Origin: Peptoniphilus_A sp001811425
GTDB lineage: Bacteria; Bacillota; Clostridia; Tissierellales; Peptoniphilaceae
Direction: 5' to 3'
DNA: 28,359 bases
Assembly (NCBI RefSeq): GCF_001811425.1
Contig: NZ_KV804710.1
Location: forward strand, 1-28,359
Shown piece by piece: positions 1 to 7,700 of the stretch. Under the pieces are notes generated by a model that had not been told where the DNA came from, made no database searches, and saw only the letters and a program-made list of their open reading frames with translations. Position numbers and translations under genes: made by a program. The stretch's first letter is position 1; every line of letters starts with the position of its first letter.

Positions 1-30
1 AAGGGCGAGGAAACTCGCTCTTATTTTTTT
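1..30 (+). terminator. Rho-independent terminator of the gene left of the window
   Basis: A 9-bp stem (1-9 with 14-22, one G-U pair) closes a GAAA tetraloop and runs into a T-tract at 21-30. It belongs to a + strand gene that ends before the window, so the ABC operon that follows needs its own promoter. Confidence 0.85.
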
Positions 31-68
31 AAAATTTTTTGAGAAAAACTATAAGACTTCTCCTGTAA

Positions 69-111
69 TTTTCTTTTAAAAAGTCTATATGCTAAAATGA
101 ATTTACGGAGG
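69..111 (+). promoter_or_regulatory. Promoter and RBS of the ABC exporter operon
   Basis: An extended -10 (TGC then TAAAAT, 90-98) lies downstream of a weak T-rich -35 at about 69-74. The ribosome site GGAGG at 107-111 is 4 nt before the ATG at 116. The site is read from the sequence only; the extended TG compensates for the poor -35. Confidence 0.55.
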
Positions 112-115
112 TTTT

Positions 116-1828
116 ATGAGCATATATAAAGGACTTAATAAATATAAAATTAGAATAATTGTTGTCATACTTCTTACCTTTGGCAATGCTCTAGGCGAAC
201 TTTTTTTGCCGCGACTTATGAGTCTTGTCATTGATAGGGGGGTGGCTTATGGTGATACAGCTTATGTGCTAAAAATTGGAGCCCTCATGATAGTCGTCGT
301 GATTTTAACTGTCATGTGCAGGGCATCTGCTGCCTACCACTCTTCAAAGACCACTATGGCTTTTTCAAGAGACCTGAGGTACAAGCTCTTTAAGAAAATT
401 AATTATCTCAGCTTTGACGATGTTGAGCACTTTTCTATTTCATCACTTATCACAAGGACTACGGACGATGTAAACCAAGTGGAGCAAATGGTTTTAATGG
501 GACTTAGACCGCTAATTAGAGGTCCACTCATGTTTATCGGCGGACTCATTATGGCTCTTTCCACAAATGTAAAGCTGTCTCTTGTCTTTCCCCTTACCAT
601 TCCCTTTATTGGTCTTGGAATTTTTTATGTCTTCAAAAGGGGTCTGCCCTACTTTCCGATTTTGCAGAGAAGGCTTGATAAGTTAAATGAACTTTTTAGA
701 AGAAGATTAACAGGTCTTCGCGTCATAAGAGCTTTTTCCAAGGATGACTACGAGGAAGAAATTTTTGACCAGGCAAACAAATCTTATCAAGAGATGGCAA
801 GTCTTGTGAATAAACTTCTTGTCAATGTGAGACCCATGCTTGGCACCATTTTAAATTTTGGAATAATTTTTGTCCTCTACTATGGGGCAAAGTTAGTAGA
901 TATTAGAGAAATGGGCATTGGCGAACTTATGGCCTTCATTCAGTACATCACCCAGGTTCTCATTGCCATGATAATGATGAGTTTTCTTTTAAGCCTTTTG
1001 CCAAGAGTTTTTGCATCTATGGAGAGAATTAATGAGGTTCTTGAGTATGAGGCGACAAAAACTGGTGGCGAAAAAATTTTATCAGAGGAAATTTTTGACA
1101 TTGAGGCAAGGGACTTGTCCTTTTCCTATCCCGATGCCAGTTTAAAAGTCTTAAAGGACATAAATTTTCATGTGAAAAAGGGCGAGACCCTTGGCATAAT
1201 TGGCGGGACTGGCTCTGGCAAGTCAACTCTTTTAAGACTTCTATTGCAATTTTATGAGCCAGGTGAGGGCCAACTTTTCATTAACGGCATAGACATTAAG
1301 AGTCTAAAAAACTTTGAGCTTAGAGAGGAAATTTCCTATGTACCACAAGAAAATTTCTTCTTCTCAAAAACTGTTGCTGAAAATTTATCCTACGCAAGGG
1401 AAGATGCTGAAGAAGAAATAATGCTGGAAGCAATAAAAAATGCTGATGCTATAGAATTTTTGGGTCAAGATCCACTTAATAAGGAAATAGCAAGAGGAGG
1501 CAAGAACCTTTCTGGAGGACAGAGACAGAGACTTGCCATAGCAAGGGCTCTCACTAGAGATGCGTCACTTTACCTCTTTGATGATTCTTTTTCAGCCCTA
1601 GATTATAAGACGGATTATGAGCTTAGGCAGATTTTAAAGGAAAAACTTCAGGACAAAATTGTTATTGTTGTGGCACAAAGAGTGGCAACGATTTTAAATG
1701 CTGACAAGATTTTAGTTTTGGAAGACGGTCAGGTAGCAGGCTATGGTAATCATGAAAGTCTCATGAAGACAAATGAAATTTATAGGGAAATTGCAGTGAG
1801 TCAGGGGCAAGCTTATGAAGAAGAATAA
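116..1828 (+). CDS. ABC exporter half-transporter with degenerate nucleotide site (TM287/BmrC-like subunit)
   Basis: 570 aa type IV ABC exporter half-transporter. Residues 1-300 form the six-helix membrane domain and 325-570 the ATPase. Visible motifs: Walker A 363-371 (GGTGSGKST), Q-loop Gln411, signature LSGGQ 465-469, Walker B ending at Asp489. The catalytic glutamate position is Asp490 and the switch histidine is Gln521. This Asp/Gln pair is the known hallmark of the degenerate-site subunit of heterodimeric exporters such as TM287/288 and BmrCD. The stop overlaps the next gene by 14 nt, so the two chains are probably translationally coupled and form one heterodimer in the membrane. The substrate (drug, lipid or peptide) cannot be told from sequence. 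Confidence 0.93.
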   Translation: MSIYKGLNKYKIRIIVVILLTFGNALGELFLPRLMSLVIDRGVAYGDTAYVLKIGALMIVVVILTVMCRASAAYHSSKTTMAFSRDLRYKLFKKINYLSFDDVEHFSISSLITRTTDDVNQVEQMVLMGLRPLIRGPLMFIGGLIMALSTNVKLSLVFPLTIPFIGLGIFYVFKRGLPYFPILQRRLDKLNELFRRRLTGLRVIRAFSKDDYEEEIFDQANKSYQEMASLVNKLLVNVRPMLGTILNFGIIFVLYYGAKLVDIREMGIGELMAFIQYITQVLIAMIMMSFLLSLLPRVFASMERINEVLEYEATKTGGEKILSEEIFDIEARDLSFSYPDASLKVLKDINFHVKKGETLGIIGGTGSGKSTLLRLLLQFYEPGEGQLFINGIDIKSLKNFELREEISYVPQENFFFSKTVAENLSYAREDAEEEIMLEAIKNADAIEFLGQDPLNKEIARGGKNLSGGQRQRLAIARALTRDASLYLFDDSFSALDYKTDYELRQILKEKLQDKIVIVVAQRVATILNADKILVLEDGQVAGYGNHESLMKTNEIYREIAVSQGQAYEEE

Positions 1829-3557
1829 CACAATTTTAAGGATAATTTCCTACTTAAAAAATTATAAGGGCCCTTTATTTCTTGCAATCTTCTTGACTAT
1901 TGGCTCATCTATTTTTGAAATAATTTCGCCAAAGTTAATGGGAAATATTACCACGAGGATCTTTGAAAACTTAAAGATGAAGACAAGTATAGATTTTGAC
2001 TACGTTATAAAAATTTGCCTGATAATGGCTATCGTCTATATTTTTCAAGCTGTCTTTGAATTTTTTAGGGGCAGAATTTTAGTTGATGTGACTCAAGACT
2101 TAATTGCAAGCTTTAGAAGAGAAATCTCCGAAAAGGTCAAGTACATTCCAACTTCTTACTTCGACAAGAATAAGACTGGAGACCTTTTATCTAGGATGAC
2201 TAACGATGTGGAGACTCTGGGAAAGAATTTGCAGCAGACAATTTCTTCAATCCTATCTTCTATTGTTTTAATAGTGGGCATACTCTTTGTCATGATAAAA
2301 ATTTCTCCAACTTTGACTTTAGTCTTTCTCTTTACCCTACCCATGACCTATTTTTCTACGAAATTTATTTCAAGTAAGTCTCAGGGATATTTTAGGAGGA
2401 AGTCAAAGGGACTGGGCTCTATGGTTGGCTTCGTCGAAGAAAACTTTTCTGGTTCTGAACTCATTAAGGCCTTTAACTATGAAGAAAGGGCAGAGAGGGA
2501 GTTTTTGGACATCAACGACAATCTCTATGAGGTTTCCTATCGTGCCTCCTTTATGACGGGCATCATGCTTCCAATTATGACTTTTATTTCAAACCTTGGC
2601 TATGTAATGCTTTCCATTGTAGGCGGACTTTTAGTGGTGTCTGGAAAATTATTTGTGGGAGACATTCAAGCAGTCATTCAATATGTGAGAAGGCTCTCCA
2701 ACCCAATTGAGCAGTTGGCAGAGATGGCATCAATTTTTCAAGCTTCAATTGCTGCTGCCGAAAGAGTTTTTGAATTTTTGGACCAAGAGCCTGAAGTTGA
2801 ACTTGTAAAAGATGAAATAAAAAGACCAGTGGAAGATATTGAATTTAGGCATGTATATTTTTCCTACGATAAAAAGAATCCTGTCATCAATGACTTAAAT
2901 TTAGAAGTCGAGAAAAATAAAACTGTTGCCATAGTTGGGTCAACGGGGGCAGGCAAGACTACTATTGTAAATCTCCTTATGAGGTTTTATGATATTGATA
3001 GGGGATCTATTAAGATAAATGATAAAGACATAAGAGATGTGTCGAGAAAAAACTTGCGCTCATTTTTTGGCATGGTTCTCCAAGATTCATGGCTCTTTAG
3101 GGGTACAATTTATGAAAATATTTTGTATGGACGAGAAGATGCCACAAGAGAAGAAGTGATTGAGGCTGCAAAAAAGGCCTACTGCCACTCCTTTATAGAG
3201 AAACTGCCAAGGGGTTACGACACCATGTTAAATGAAGAGGCGTCAAATATTTCTCAGGGGCAAAGGCAGCTTTTGACAATAGCAAGAGCCCTCTTGTCTG
3301 ACCCGGAAATTTTAATTTTAGATGAGGCGACTTCTTCTGTGGATACAAGGACAGAGGCCCTAATACAAAAGGCCATGAAAAATCTCCTTCACGAGAGGAC
3401 AAATTTTGTAATCGCCCACAGACTTTCTACTATTGTAAATTCTGATGTGATTTTAGTTTTGGACAAGGGCGACATTGTTGAAAAGGGAAATCACAGGGAA
3501 CTTCTTGCAAGAAAGGGAGTCTATGCAGAGCTATATAATTCACAATTTAAGGACTAG
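1815..3557 (+). CDS. ABC exporter half-transporter, catalytic partner (TM288/BmrD-like subunit)
   Basis: 580 aa, six-helix membrane domain (about 1-320) plus ATPase. Walker A is at 375-383 (GSTGAGKTT), Q-loop Gln423, Walker B Asp503 with the canonical catalytic Glu504, and switch His535. The signature is ISQGQ (479-483) instead of LSGGQ. In heterodimeric exporters this altered signature faces the degenerate Walker A/B of the partner, so the sequence complements the upstream subunit. One ATP site should be fully catalytic and one should mainly bind. The start ATG lies inside the upstream gene, preceded by a purine-rich stretch. The AGGAGGT for the following dehydrogenase gene overlaps this gene's stop codon, so all three genes are probably one transcript. 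Confidence 0.93.
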   Translation: MKKNNTILRIISYLKNYKGPLFLAIFLTIGSSIFEIISPKLMGNITTRIFENLKMKTSIDFDYVIKICLIMAIVYIFQAVFEFFRGRILVDVTQDLIASFRREISEKVKYIPTSYFDKNKTGDLLSRMTNDVETLGKNLQQTISSILSSIVLIVGILFVMIKISPTLTLVFLFTLPMTYFSTKFISSKSQGYFRRKSKGLGSMVGFVEENFSGSELIKAFNYEERAEREFLDINDNLYEVSYRASFMTGIMLPIMTFISNLGYVMLSIVGGLLVVSGKLFVGDIQAVIQYVRRLSNPIEQLAEMASIFQASIAAAERVFEFLDQEPEVELVKDEIKRPVEDIEFRHVYFSYDKKNPVINDLNLEVEKNKTVAIVGSTGAGKTTIVNLLMRFYDIDRGSIKINDKDIRDVSRKNLRSFFGMVLQDSWLFRGTIYENILYGREDATREEVIEAAKKAYCHSFIEKLPRGYDTMLNEEASNISQGQRQLLTIARALLSDPEILILDEATSSVDTRTEALIQKAMKNLLHERTNFVIAHRLSTIVNSDVILVLDKGDIVEKGNHRELLARKGVYAELYNSQFKD

Positions 3558-3566
3558 GAGGTCAAT

Positions 3567-4739
3567 ATGAAAGATTTTATTTTTGATGTTAGTACGAGAA
3601 TTCTTTTTGGAAGGGACCAAATGAAAAATTTGGCTTCTGAAATAAAAAAATATGGAAGTAGAGTTTTACTTTCCTATGGCGGAGGCTCCATTAAGAGAAG
3701 TGGACTTTACGACGAGATAATAAAAATACTTGAAGAAAATAATATTTTTTACAAGGAACTTTCTGGCATTGAACCAAACCCAAGAGTTGAGTCAGCAAGA
3801 GAGGGCGTAAAAATTATTAGAGAAAATGATTTGGACTTCATCTTAGCAGTGGGCGGTGGCTCTGTAATTGACCTTTCAAAACTCGTTGCAGGAGCAGTTT
3901 ATCTTGACTGCGACCCATGGGACATTGTAATTAGAAAGGCAAAGATTGAAAGGGCACTTCCTCTTGGAACAGTTTTAACTCTTTCAGCAACGGGCTCTGA
4001 AATGGACAGGGGTGGAGTTATTACAAATCCTGAAACTACACAAAAACTTGGCTTCACATCAGCCTACACTCTTCCAAAATTTTCTATTTTAAATCCTGAG
4101 CTAACTTACACAGTTAATGCCAAGCACACAGCAGCAGGTATAGCAGACATAATGAGTCACACTATGGAAAATTATTTCACTTTAGGCGATGGAGCTTACA
4201 TGCAAAATAGATTGGCTGAAGGAATTTTAAAGACTTGCATCCACTACGGACCCCTTGCCATGAAAGAGCCAGAAAATTATGAGGCAAGGGCAAATATTAT
4301 GTGGGCATCATCTTGGGCAATCAACGGACTACTTTCTACGGGCAAGGCAACAGGATGGTCGGTTCACGCTATGGAGCACGAACTTTCTGCCTACTATGAC
4401 ATAACTCATGGCATTGGTCTTGCAATTTTGACTCCGAGGTTTTTAAATCATATTTTAAATGATGACACAGTGGACATGATTAGGGACTTTGGCATTAATG
4501 TCTTTGGCATAAAGGCAAGTGAGGACAAGTTTAATGACGCCAAAAAAGCCATTGCTCAGCTTCACATCTTCTTTGAAGATGACATGAATATACCAATGAC
4601 TCTTGGGGAAGTTGGCATTGACGACAAAAAGCTTGAAGCCATGGCAGAGGCTGCAGCAAGAAACGCTGGTGGCTCAATAAAGGGCGTTGTTGAACTTAAA
4701 AAGGAAGACGTCTTAGAAATTTATAAGGCTTCTTTATAA
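3567..4739 (+). CDS. Iron-containing alcohol dehydrogenase (NAD(P)H butanol dehydrogenase type)
   Basis: 390 aa, group III metal-dependent alcohol dehydrogenase, full length for the BDH/YqhD branch. The nucleotide-binding GGGS motif is at 97-100 in AVGGGSVIDLSK. The iron ligands are Asp194 and His198 (ADIMSH), His267 (GWSVHAMEH) and His281 (DITHG). The family interconverts aldehydes and alcohols in the cytosol, often for fermentation or aldehyde disposal; the exact substrate is unknown. The AGGAGGT ribosome site (3556-3562) overlaps the end of the ABC gene, and no promoter is visible between them, so it looks like the last gene of the ABC operon. The terminator at 4839-4870 follows. Confidence 0.93.
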   Translation: MKDFIFDVSTRILFGRDQMKNLASEIKKYGSRVLLSYGGGSIKRSGLYDEIIKILEENNIFYKELSGIEPNPRVESAREGVKIIRENDLDFILAVGGGSVIDLSKLVAGAVYLDCDPWDIVIRKAKIERALPLGTVLTLSATGSEMDRGGVITNPETTQKLGFTSAYTLPKFSILNPELTYTVNAKHTAAGIADIMSHTMENYFTLGDGAYMQNRLAEGILKTCIHYGPLAMKEPENYEARANIMWASSWAINGLLSTGKATGWSVHAMEHELSAYYDITHGIGLAILTPRFLNHILNDDTVDMIRDFGINVFGIKASEDKFNDAKKAIAQLHIFFEDDMNIPMTLGEVGIDDKKLEAMAEAAARNAGGSIKGVVELKKEDVLEIYKASL

Positions 4740-4748
4740 TTTAAAAAA

Positions 4749-4823
4749 TTTTTGAACGAAAATAAAAATTTTGAAACGAAAATAAAAATTTGAAGAGAAA
4801 AAAATTTTGAAATAAAAATAAAA
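4749..4823. repeat. Short degenerate A/T-rich direct repeats
   Basis: About four imperfect copies of a 17-20 nt unit resembling TTTTGAAACGAAAATAAAAA follow one another between the dehydrogenase stop and the terminator. The first two copies are the best matched; later ones lose the ACG core. Probably slippage-derived spacer; no function is evident. Confidence 0.5.
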
Positions 4824-4834
4824 TATGAAAGCAC

Positions 4835-4870
4835 AAAAAAAAAGACGGGGACAAAAATCCTCGTCTTTTT
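4835..4870. terminator. Bidirectional terminator between the dehydrogenase and superoxide reductase genes
   Basis: An 8-bp core stem (4844-4851 with 4858-4865, one G-U) around CAAAAA is flanked by A-tract 4835-4843 and T-tract 4866-4870. It therefore has a U-run in either direction and serves both convergent genes. Confidence 0.88.
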
Positions 4871-4893
4871 AAAATTTTATTCTTATTTTATTC

Positions 4894-5247
4894 TTAAGCT
4901 TCTACTGAATTTTCCCAAAGTCCGTGGATATTGCAATAGCTTAGTGCATAAACTTCTCCACCCTTGTCAGTCTTAACAGCTGCTTCTACGCAAGGTACTG
5001 TAAATACTTCGCCTTCGCCGTGAGCGCTAAATTCATAAGAACCAACTTCAATTGGGAATTTTTCTCCTTCAGGTTTGAAGAAAACTTTAATCCATGCAAT
5101 GTGGTGTTCTAAAGTGTTTGGATGTTCGATTTCTTCTCCAACAAGAGCCTTAATCTTTAGAAGACCTTCAGCCTTTTCAACGTGAATTACAGGAACGTGT
5201 TTTTCAGATTTAAAATCAGCAGTTTGTACTGTTTCAGTTAATTTCAT
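4894..5247 (-). CDS. Superoxide reductase (neelaredoxin, class II desulfoferrodoxin-like)
   Basis: 117 aa, single-domain superoxide reductase that reduces superoxide to hydrogen peroxide at a mononuclear Fe(His4Cys) centre. Ligands visible: His17 in EKHVPVI (with the conserved Glu15 and Lys16), His42 in EHPN, His48 in EHHI, Cys105 and His108 in YCNIHG. The N-terminal four-Cys desulforedoxin domain is absent, which places it with neelaredoxins. I chose the ATG at 5247, preceded by GGGGG at 5256-5260, rather than a TTG five codons upstream, because that TTG overlaps the ribosome site. It is a monocistronic gene in a divergent arrangement with the methyltransferase gene and shares a terminator with the dehydrogenase. 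It fits an anaerobe coping with oxygen. Confidence 0.95.
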   Translation of the reverse strand: MKLTETVQTADFKSEKHVPVIHVEKAEGLLKIKALVGEEIEHPNTLEHHIAWIKVFFKPEGEKFPIEVGSYEFSAHGEGEVFTVPCVEAAVKTDKGGEVYALSYCNIHGLWENSVEA

Positions 5248-5298
5248 TTTTATTACCCCCAAAAAAATATATTTTTACTACATAAAAGTTATTACCCC
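5248..5298 (-). promoter_or_regulatory. Superoxide reductase leader with duplicated GGGGTAATAA element
   Basis: On the minus strand the ten bases GGGGTAATAA occur twice (complement of 5289-5298 and of 5250-5259), 39 nt apart. The proximal copy contains the ribosome site. The distal copy is followed 5 nt later by ATG-TAG, a start-stop pair. A clear -35/-10 pair was not found. The repeat is directly visible; any regulatory role is inference. Confidence 0.35.
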
Positions 5299-5354
5299 AT
5301 TTAAATTAATTAACTCATTAATTTTAAAATAAGGAAAAAAACTTTTATATTTAG

Positions 5355-5372
5355 TATAATTAATTAGAGGTG
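5355..5372 (+). promoter_or_regulatory. -10 element and RBS for the RNA methyltransferase gene
   Basis: A perfect TATAAT is at 5355-5360 and AGAGGTG at 5366-5372, 4 nt before the ATG at 5377. There is no good -35 at the right distance. The RBS is so close to the -10 that the transcript leader would be only about 10-15 nt. Confidence 0.5.
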
Positions 5373-5376
5373 CAAA

Positions 5377-6507
5377 ATGGATAAAATAAAATTAATCGCC
5401 ACTACAAATATGGGCCTTGAAGCAGTGACAAAGAGAGAGCTCCTTGACCTTGGCTACGAAGATTTAAAAGTAAGTGACGGAAAAATTGAAATAGATTGTG
5501 ATTTTAAGGACATTGCCATCCTAAATTTAAAGCTAAGGACGGCAGAGAGACTTTTACTCTTAGTTGACTCCTTTAAGGCAGAGACCTTTGAAGAACTTTT
5601 CGACAAGGTTTTTGAAATTCGCTGGTGGGACTATCTTGGCGAGGAAGATAATTTCATCATCCAAGGAAGAAGCAAGAAGTCAAAATTATTTTCTATTTCC
5701 GACTGCCAAAGAATTACTGAAAAGGCAATAATCGAAAAACTTAAGATGAAGTATAAAATTTCCTGGTTCGAAAAATCTGGTCCAAGAGTAAAAATTGAAG
5801 TTTCACTTTTAAATGACCTAGCAGAAATTACCATTGACACATCAGGCGAGGGACTTCACAAGAGAGGTTATAGGGAGGTAAACTACAAGGCTCCACTTTC
5901 AGAAACTATTGCGGCAAGTCTTGTTAAGCTAACTTTTTGGAACAAGGACAGAATTTTAGCAGACCCCTTCTGCGGCTCAGGCACAATTCCCATTGAAGCA
6001 GCCATGATGGAAAAAAATATTGCGCCAGGACTTATGAGAAAATTTGATTTTGAAAATTTTAAATTTTTTGACCCAGAAATTTTTAAGGAAGAAAAGAAAA
6101 AGGCCTACTCTGAAATAAAATATGATGAGAAACTGGAAATTCTTGCATCAGATGTGTCCTATAAGGCAATAGATATTGCCAAGTCAAATGCAGAGATCCT
6201 TGGACTAGAGGAAGACATCTCCTTCTTCCAAAAGGACATAAGAGACCTGGACCTACCTGATGACTATGGCGTCATCATAACAAACCCACCCTATGGGGAG
6301 AGAATTGGCAAGGAAGATGTTGACCAGCTAAATAAAGAGTTGGGCGAGCTTGCAAAAAGCTTAAAGACTTGGTCCTTTTATGTAATTACTGCCAATGAAA
6401 ACTTTGAGAAAAATTTTGGCAAAAAAGCTGACAGAAATAGAAAATTATACAACGGCAGACTTAAGACCTACTACTACCAATATTATGGTCCAAAGCCAAA
6501 AAGATAA
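5377..6507 (+). CDS. THUMP-domain class I SAM-dependent RNA methyltransferase (RlmL N-terminal/YpsC family)
   Basis: 376 aa. An N-terminal ferredoxin-like and THUMP RNA-binding region (about 1-160) is followed by a Rossmann methyltransferase domain. The SAM-binding motif I is DPFCGSGT (196-203) and the catalytic motif IV is NPPYG (303-307), the form used by enzymes that methylate an exocyclic amine. Length and motifs match the Gram-positive single-domain relatives of RlmL, which make N2-methylguanine in 23S rRNA. The exact target base cannot be read from the sequence. The stop codon sits against the -35 of the next gene, and no terminator is visible between them. Confidence 0.9.
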   Translation: MDKIKLIATTNMGLEAVTKRELLDLGYEDLKVSDGKIEIDCDFKDIAILNLKLRTAERLLLLVDSFKAETFEELFDKVFEIRWWDYLGEEDNFIIQGRSKKSKLFSISDCQRITEKAIIEKLKMKYKISWFEKSGPRVKIEVSLLNDLAEITIDTSGEGLHKRGYREVNYKAPLSETIAASLVKLTFWNKDRILADPFCGSGTIPIEAAMMEKNIAPGLMRKFDFENFKFFDPEIFKEEKKKAYSEIKYDEKLEILASDVSYKAIDIAKSNAEILGLEEDISFFQKDIRDLDLPDDYGVIITNPPYGERIGKEDVDQLNKELGELAKSLKTWSFYVITANENFEKNFGKKADRNRKLYNGRLKTYYYQYYGPKPKR

Positions 6508-6536
6508 TTGTTATGTGAATCTTAATTTGCTATACT
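6508..6536 (+). promoter_or_regulatory. Promoter of the PAS-PP2C phosphatase gene
   Basis: TTGTTA (6508-6513), a 17-nt spacer, and TATACT (6531-6536) preceded by TGC, an extended -10. It is one of the best housekeeping-type promoters in the window and begins right after the methyltransferase stop. AAGGTGGTG (6551-6559) is the ribosome site. Confidence 0.75.
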
Positions 6537-6563
6537 GTAAACAATAAATAAAGGTGGTGAAAC

Positions 6564-7673
6564 ATGGAAAAATATTTAGCTGAAGAGAGAATAAGTGATA
6601 AAATAGACGACAAAATTGATTTTCAAGTTCTAAATGCCATTGCAGACTTAGTTCGCGTTCTGGACTACAACGAAAAAGTTGTCTTTGTCAACAAGGCAAT
6701 GGAAGACCTCTTAGGTTATGACAGGGACAAAAAAGTTTGCATCTTGGGGGAAGATCTTTTTGATCCAGAGATAACTAGGCGGGCACTTTTAAGCGGCGAA
6801 GTTATCCAAAGAGAAGAAAATATTGGCAGCATGGTTTTTTCCGTAAAGTGTTCACCAATTATAAATAAAAAGGGAGAAATCCTTGGCGTAGTTGAAGTTT
6901 TTAGAAATGTGACTATGGCACGAAAGCTGCAAAAGGAAATTATCGAGAAAAATAGGTTCATGACCAGTGAAACTATGGCAGCCTCACTTATCCAACAGAC
7001 AGTCTTGCCAGAGAGGGGCTTTATAAAAAACTTGAAGGTAAATTATATTTACAGACCTTCTACAATACTTAGCGGCGATATGTTTGATGTCTTTGAGATT
7101 GACGATGACCACATAGCTATTTACATAGCCGACTCTGTTGGTCACGGTTTTGCTGCCTCCATGGTTACCATGTTTATTAAGACTGTTGTGAGGACTCTCA
7201 ATAAGGATACTCTTCTTTCTCCTAAGAAAACTTTGGCACAGCTTTGTACAAGGTTTACTAGCCTAAGGCTTGAAATAGAAAATTATTTCACTTGCTTTTA
7301 TGGAGTTTACAACACAAAAAAGAAGAAATTTGTTTTTTCCAATGCAGGCCACTTGCCTCTGCCAATAATGGTTAGGGACAGAGAATTTATGAATTTAGAA
7401 TCAAAGGGCTATCCAATTTCAAGATTTTTTGCCAGACCTGATTATGAAGAGAAGGAAGTAAAGCTTTATTCAGGCGACTACATTTTGTTTATGACAGATG
7501 GAGTTGTGGAGGCAAGAAATTCAAAAAAGGAATCCTTTGGCTACGAGAGAGTCCACAATATTATCTTAGAAAATAATAAGGATGTCTTAGAAATTTTAGA
7601 TAACGAGTTAGAGGAATTTAATGACGGAGAACAGACAGACGATATCTCAATGCTTCTTATTAATGTTTGGTAA
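6564..7673 (+). CDS. PAS-domain PP2C-type (SpoIIE/RsbU) serine/threonine phosphatase
   Basis: 369 aa cytosolic protein with no membrane segment. A PAS sensor domain spans about 20-122 and a short helical linker joins it to an SpoIIE/RsbU-type metal-dependent phosphatase domain from about 155 to the end. Metal-binding positions are visible: SGDMFD (Asp172), ADSVGHG (Asp190), MTDG (Asp312) and TDD (Asp359/360). Family members dephosphorylate anti-anti-sigma factors in partner-switching cascades. No anti-sigma kinase, STAS-domain protein or sigma factor lies in the window, so its target is elsewhere or unknown. The signal sensed by the PAS domain is also unknown; no heme- or flavin-binding signature is recognisable. 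The promoter at 6508-6536 suggests a single-gene unit. Confidence 0.88.
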   Translation: MEKYLAEERISDKIDDKIDFQVLNAIADLVRVLDYNEKVVFVNKAMEDLLGYDRDKKVCILGEDLFDPEITRRALLSGEVIQREENIGSMVFSVKCSPIINKKGEILGVVEVFRNVTMARKLQKEIIEKNRFMTSETMAASLIQQTVLPERGFIKNLKVNYIYRPSTILSGDMFDVFEIDDDHIAIYIADSVGHGFAASMVTMFIKTVVRTLNKDTLLSPKKTLAQLCTRFTSLRLEIENYFTCFYGVYNTKKKKFVFSNAGHLPLPIMVRDREFMNLESKGYPISRFFARPDYEEKEVKLYSGDYILFMTDGVVEARNSKKESFGYERVHNIILENNKDVLEILDNELEEFNDGEQTDDISMLLINVW

Positions 7674-7674
7674 A

Positions 7675-7700
7675 TAAAAAAGCTCACCACTTGTGAGCTT
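7675..7700 (-). terminator. Terminator of the ABC-2-like exporter operon
   Basis: An 8-bp perfect stem (7680-7687 with 7693-7700) around a 5-nt loop, followed on the minus strand by a U-rich run (complement of 7671-7681). The permease stop codon overlaps the stem. On the plus strand the hairpin lacks a T-tract, so it is mainly a minus-strand terminator. Confidence 0.8.

Noticed and set aside
5247..5262. TTG start that would add five residues to superoxide reductase
   Set aside because: The TTG lies directly on the GGGGG ribosome site that fits the ATG at 5247.
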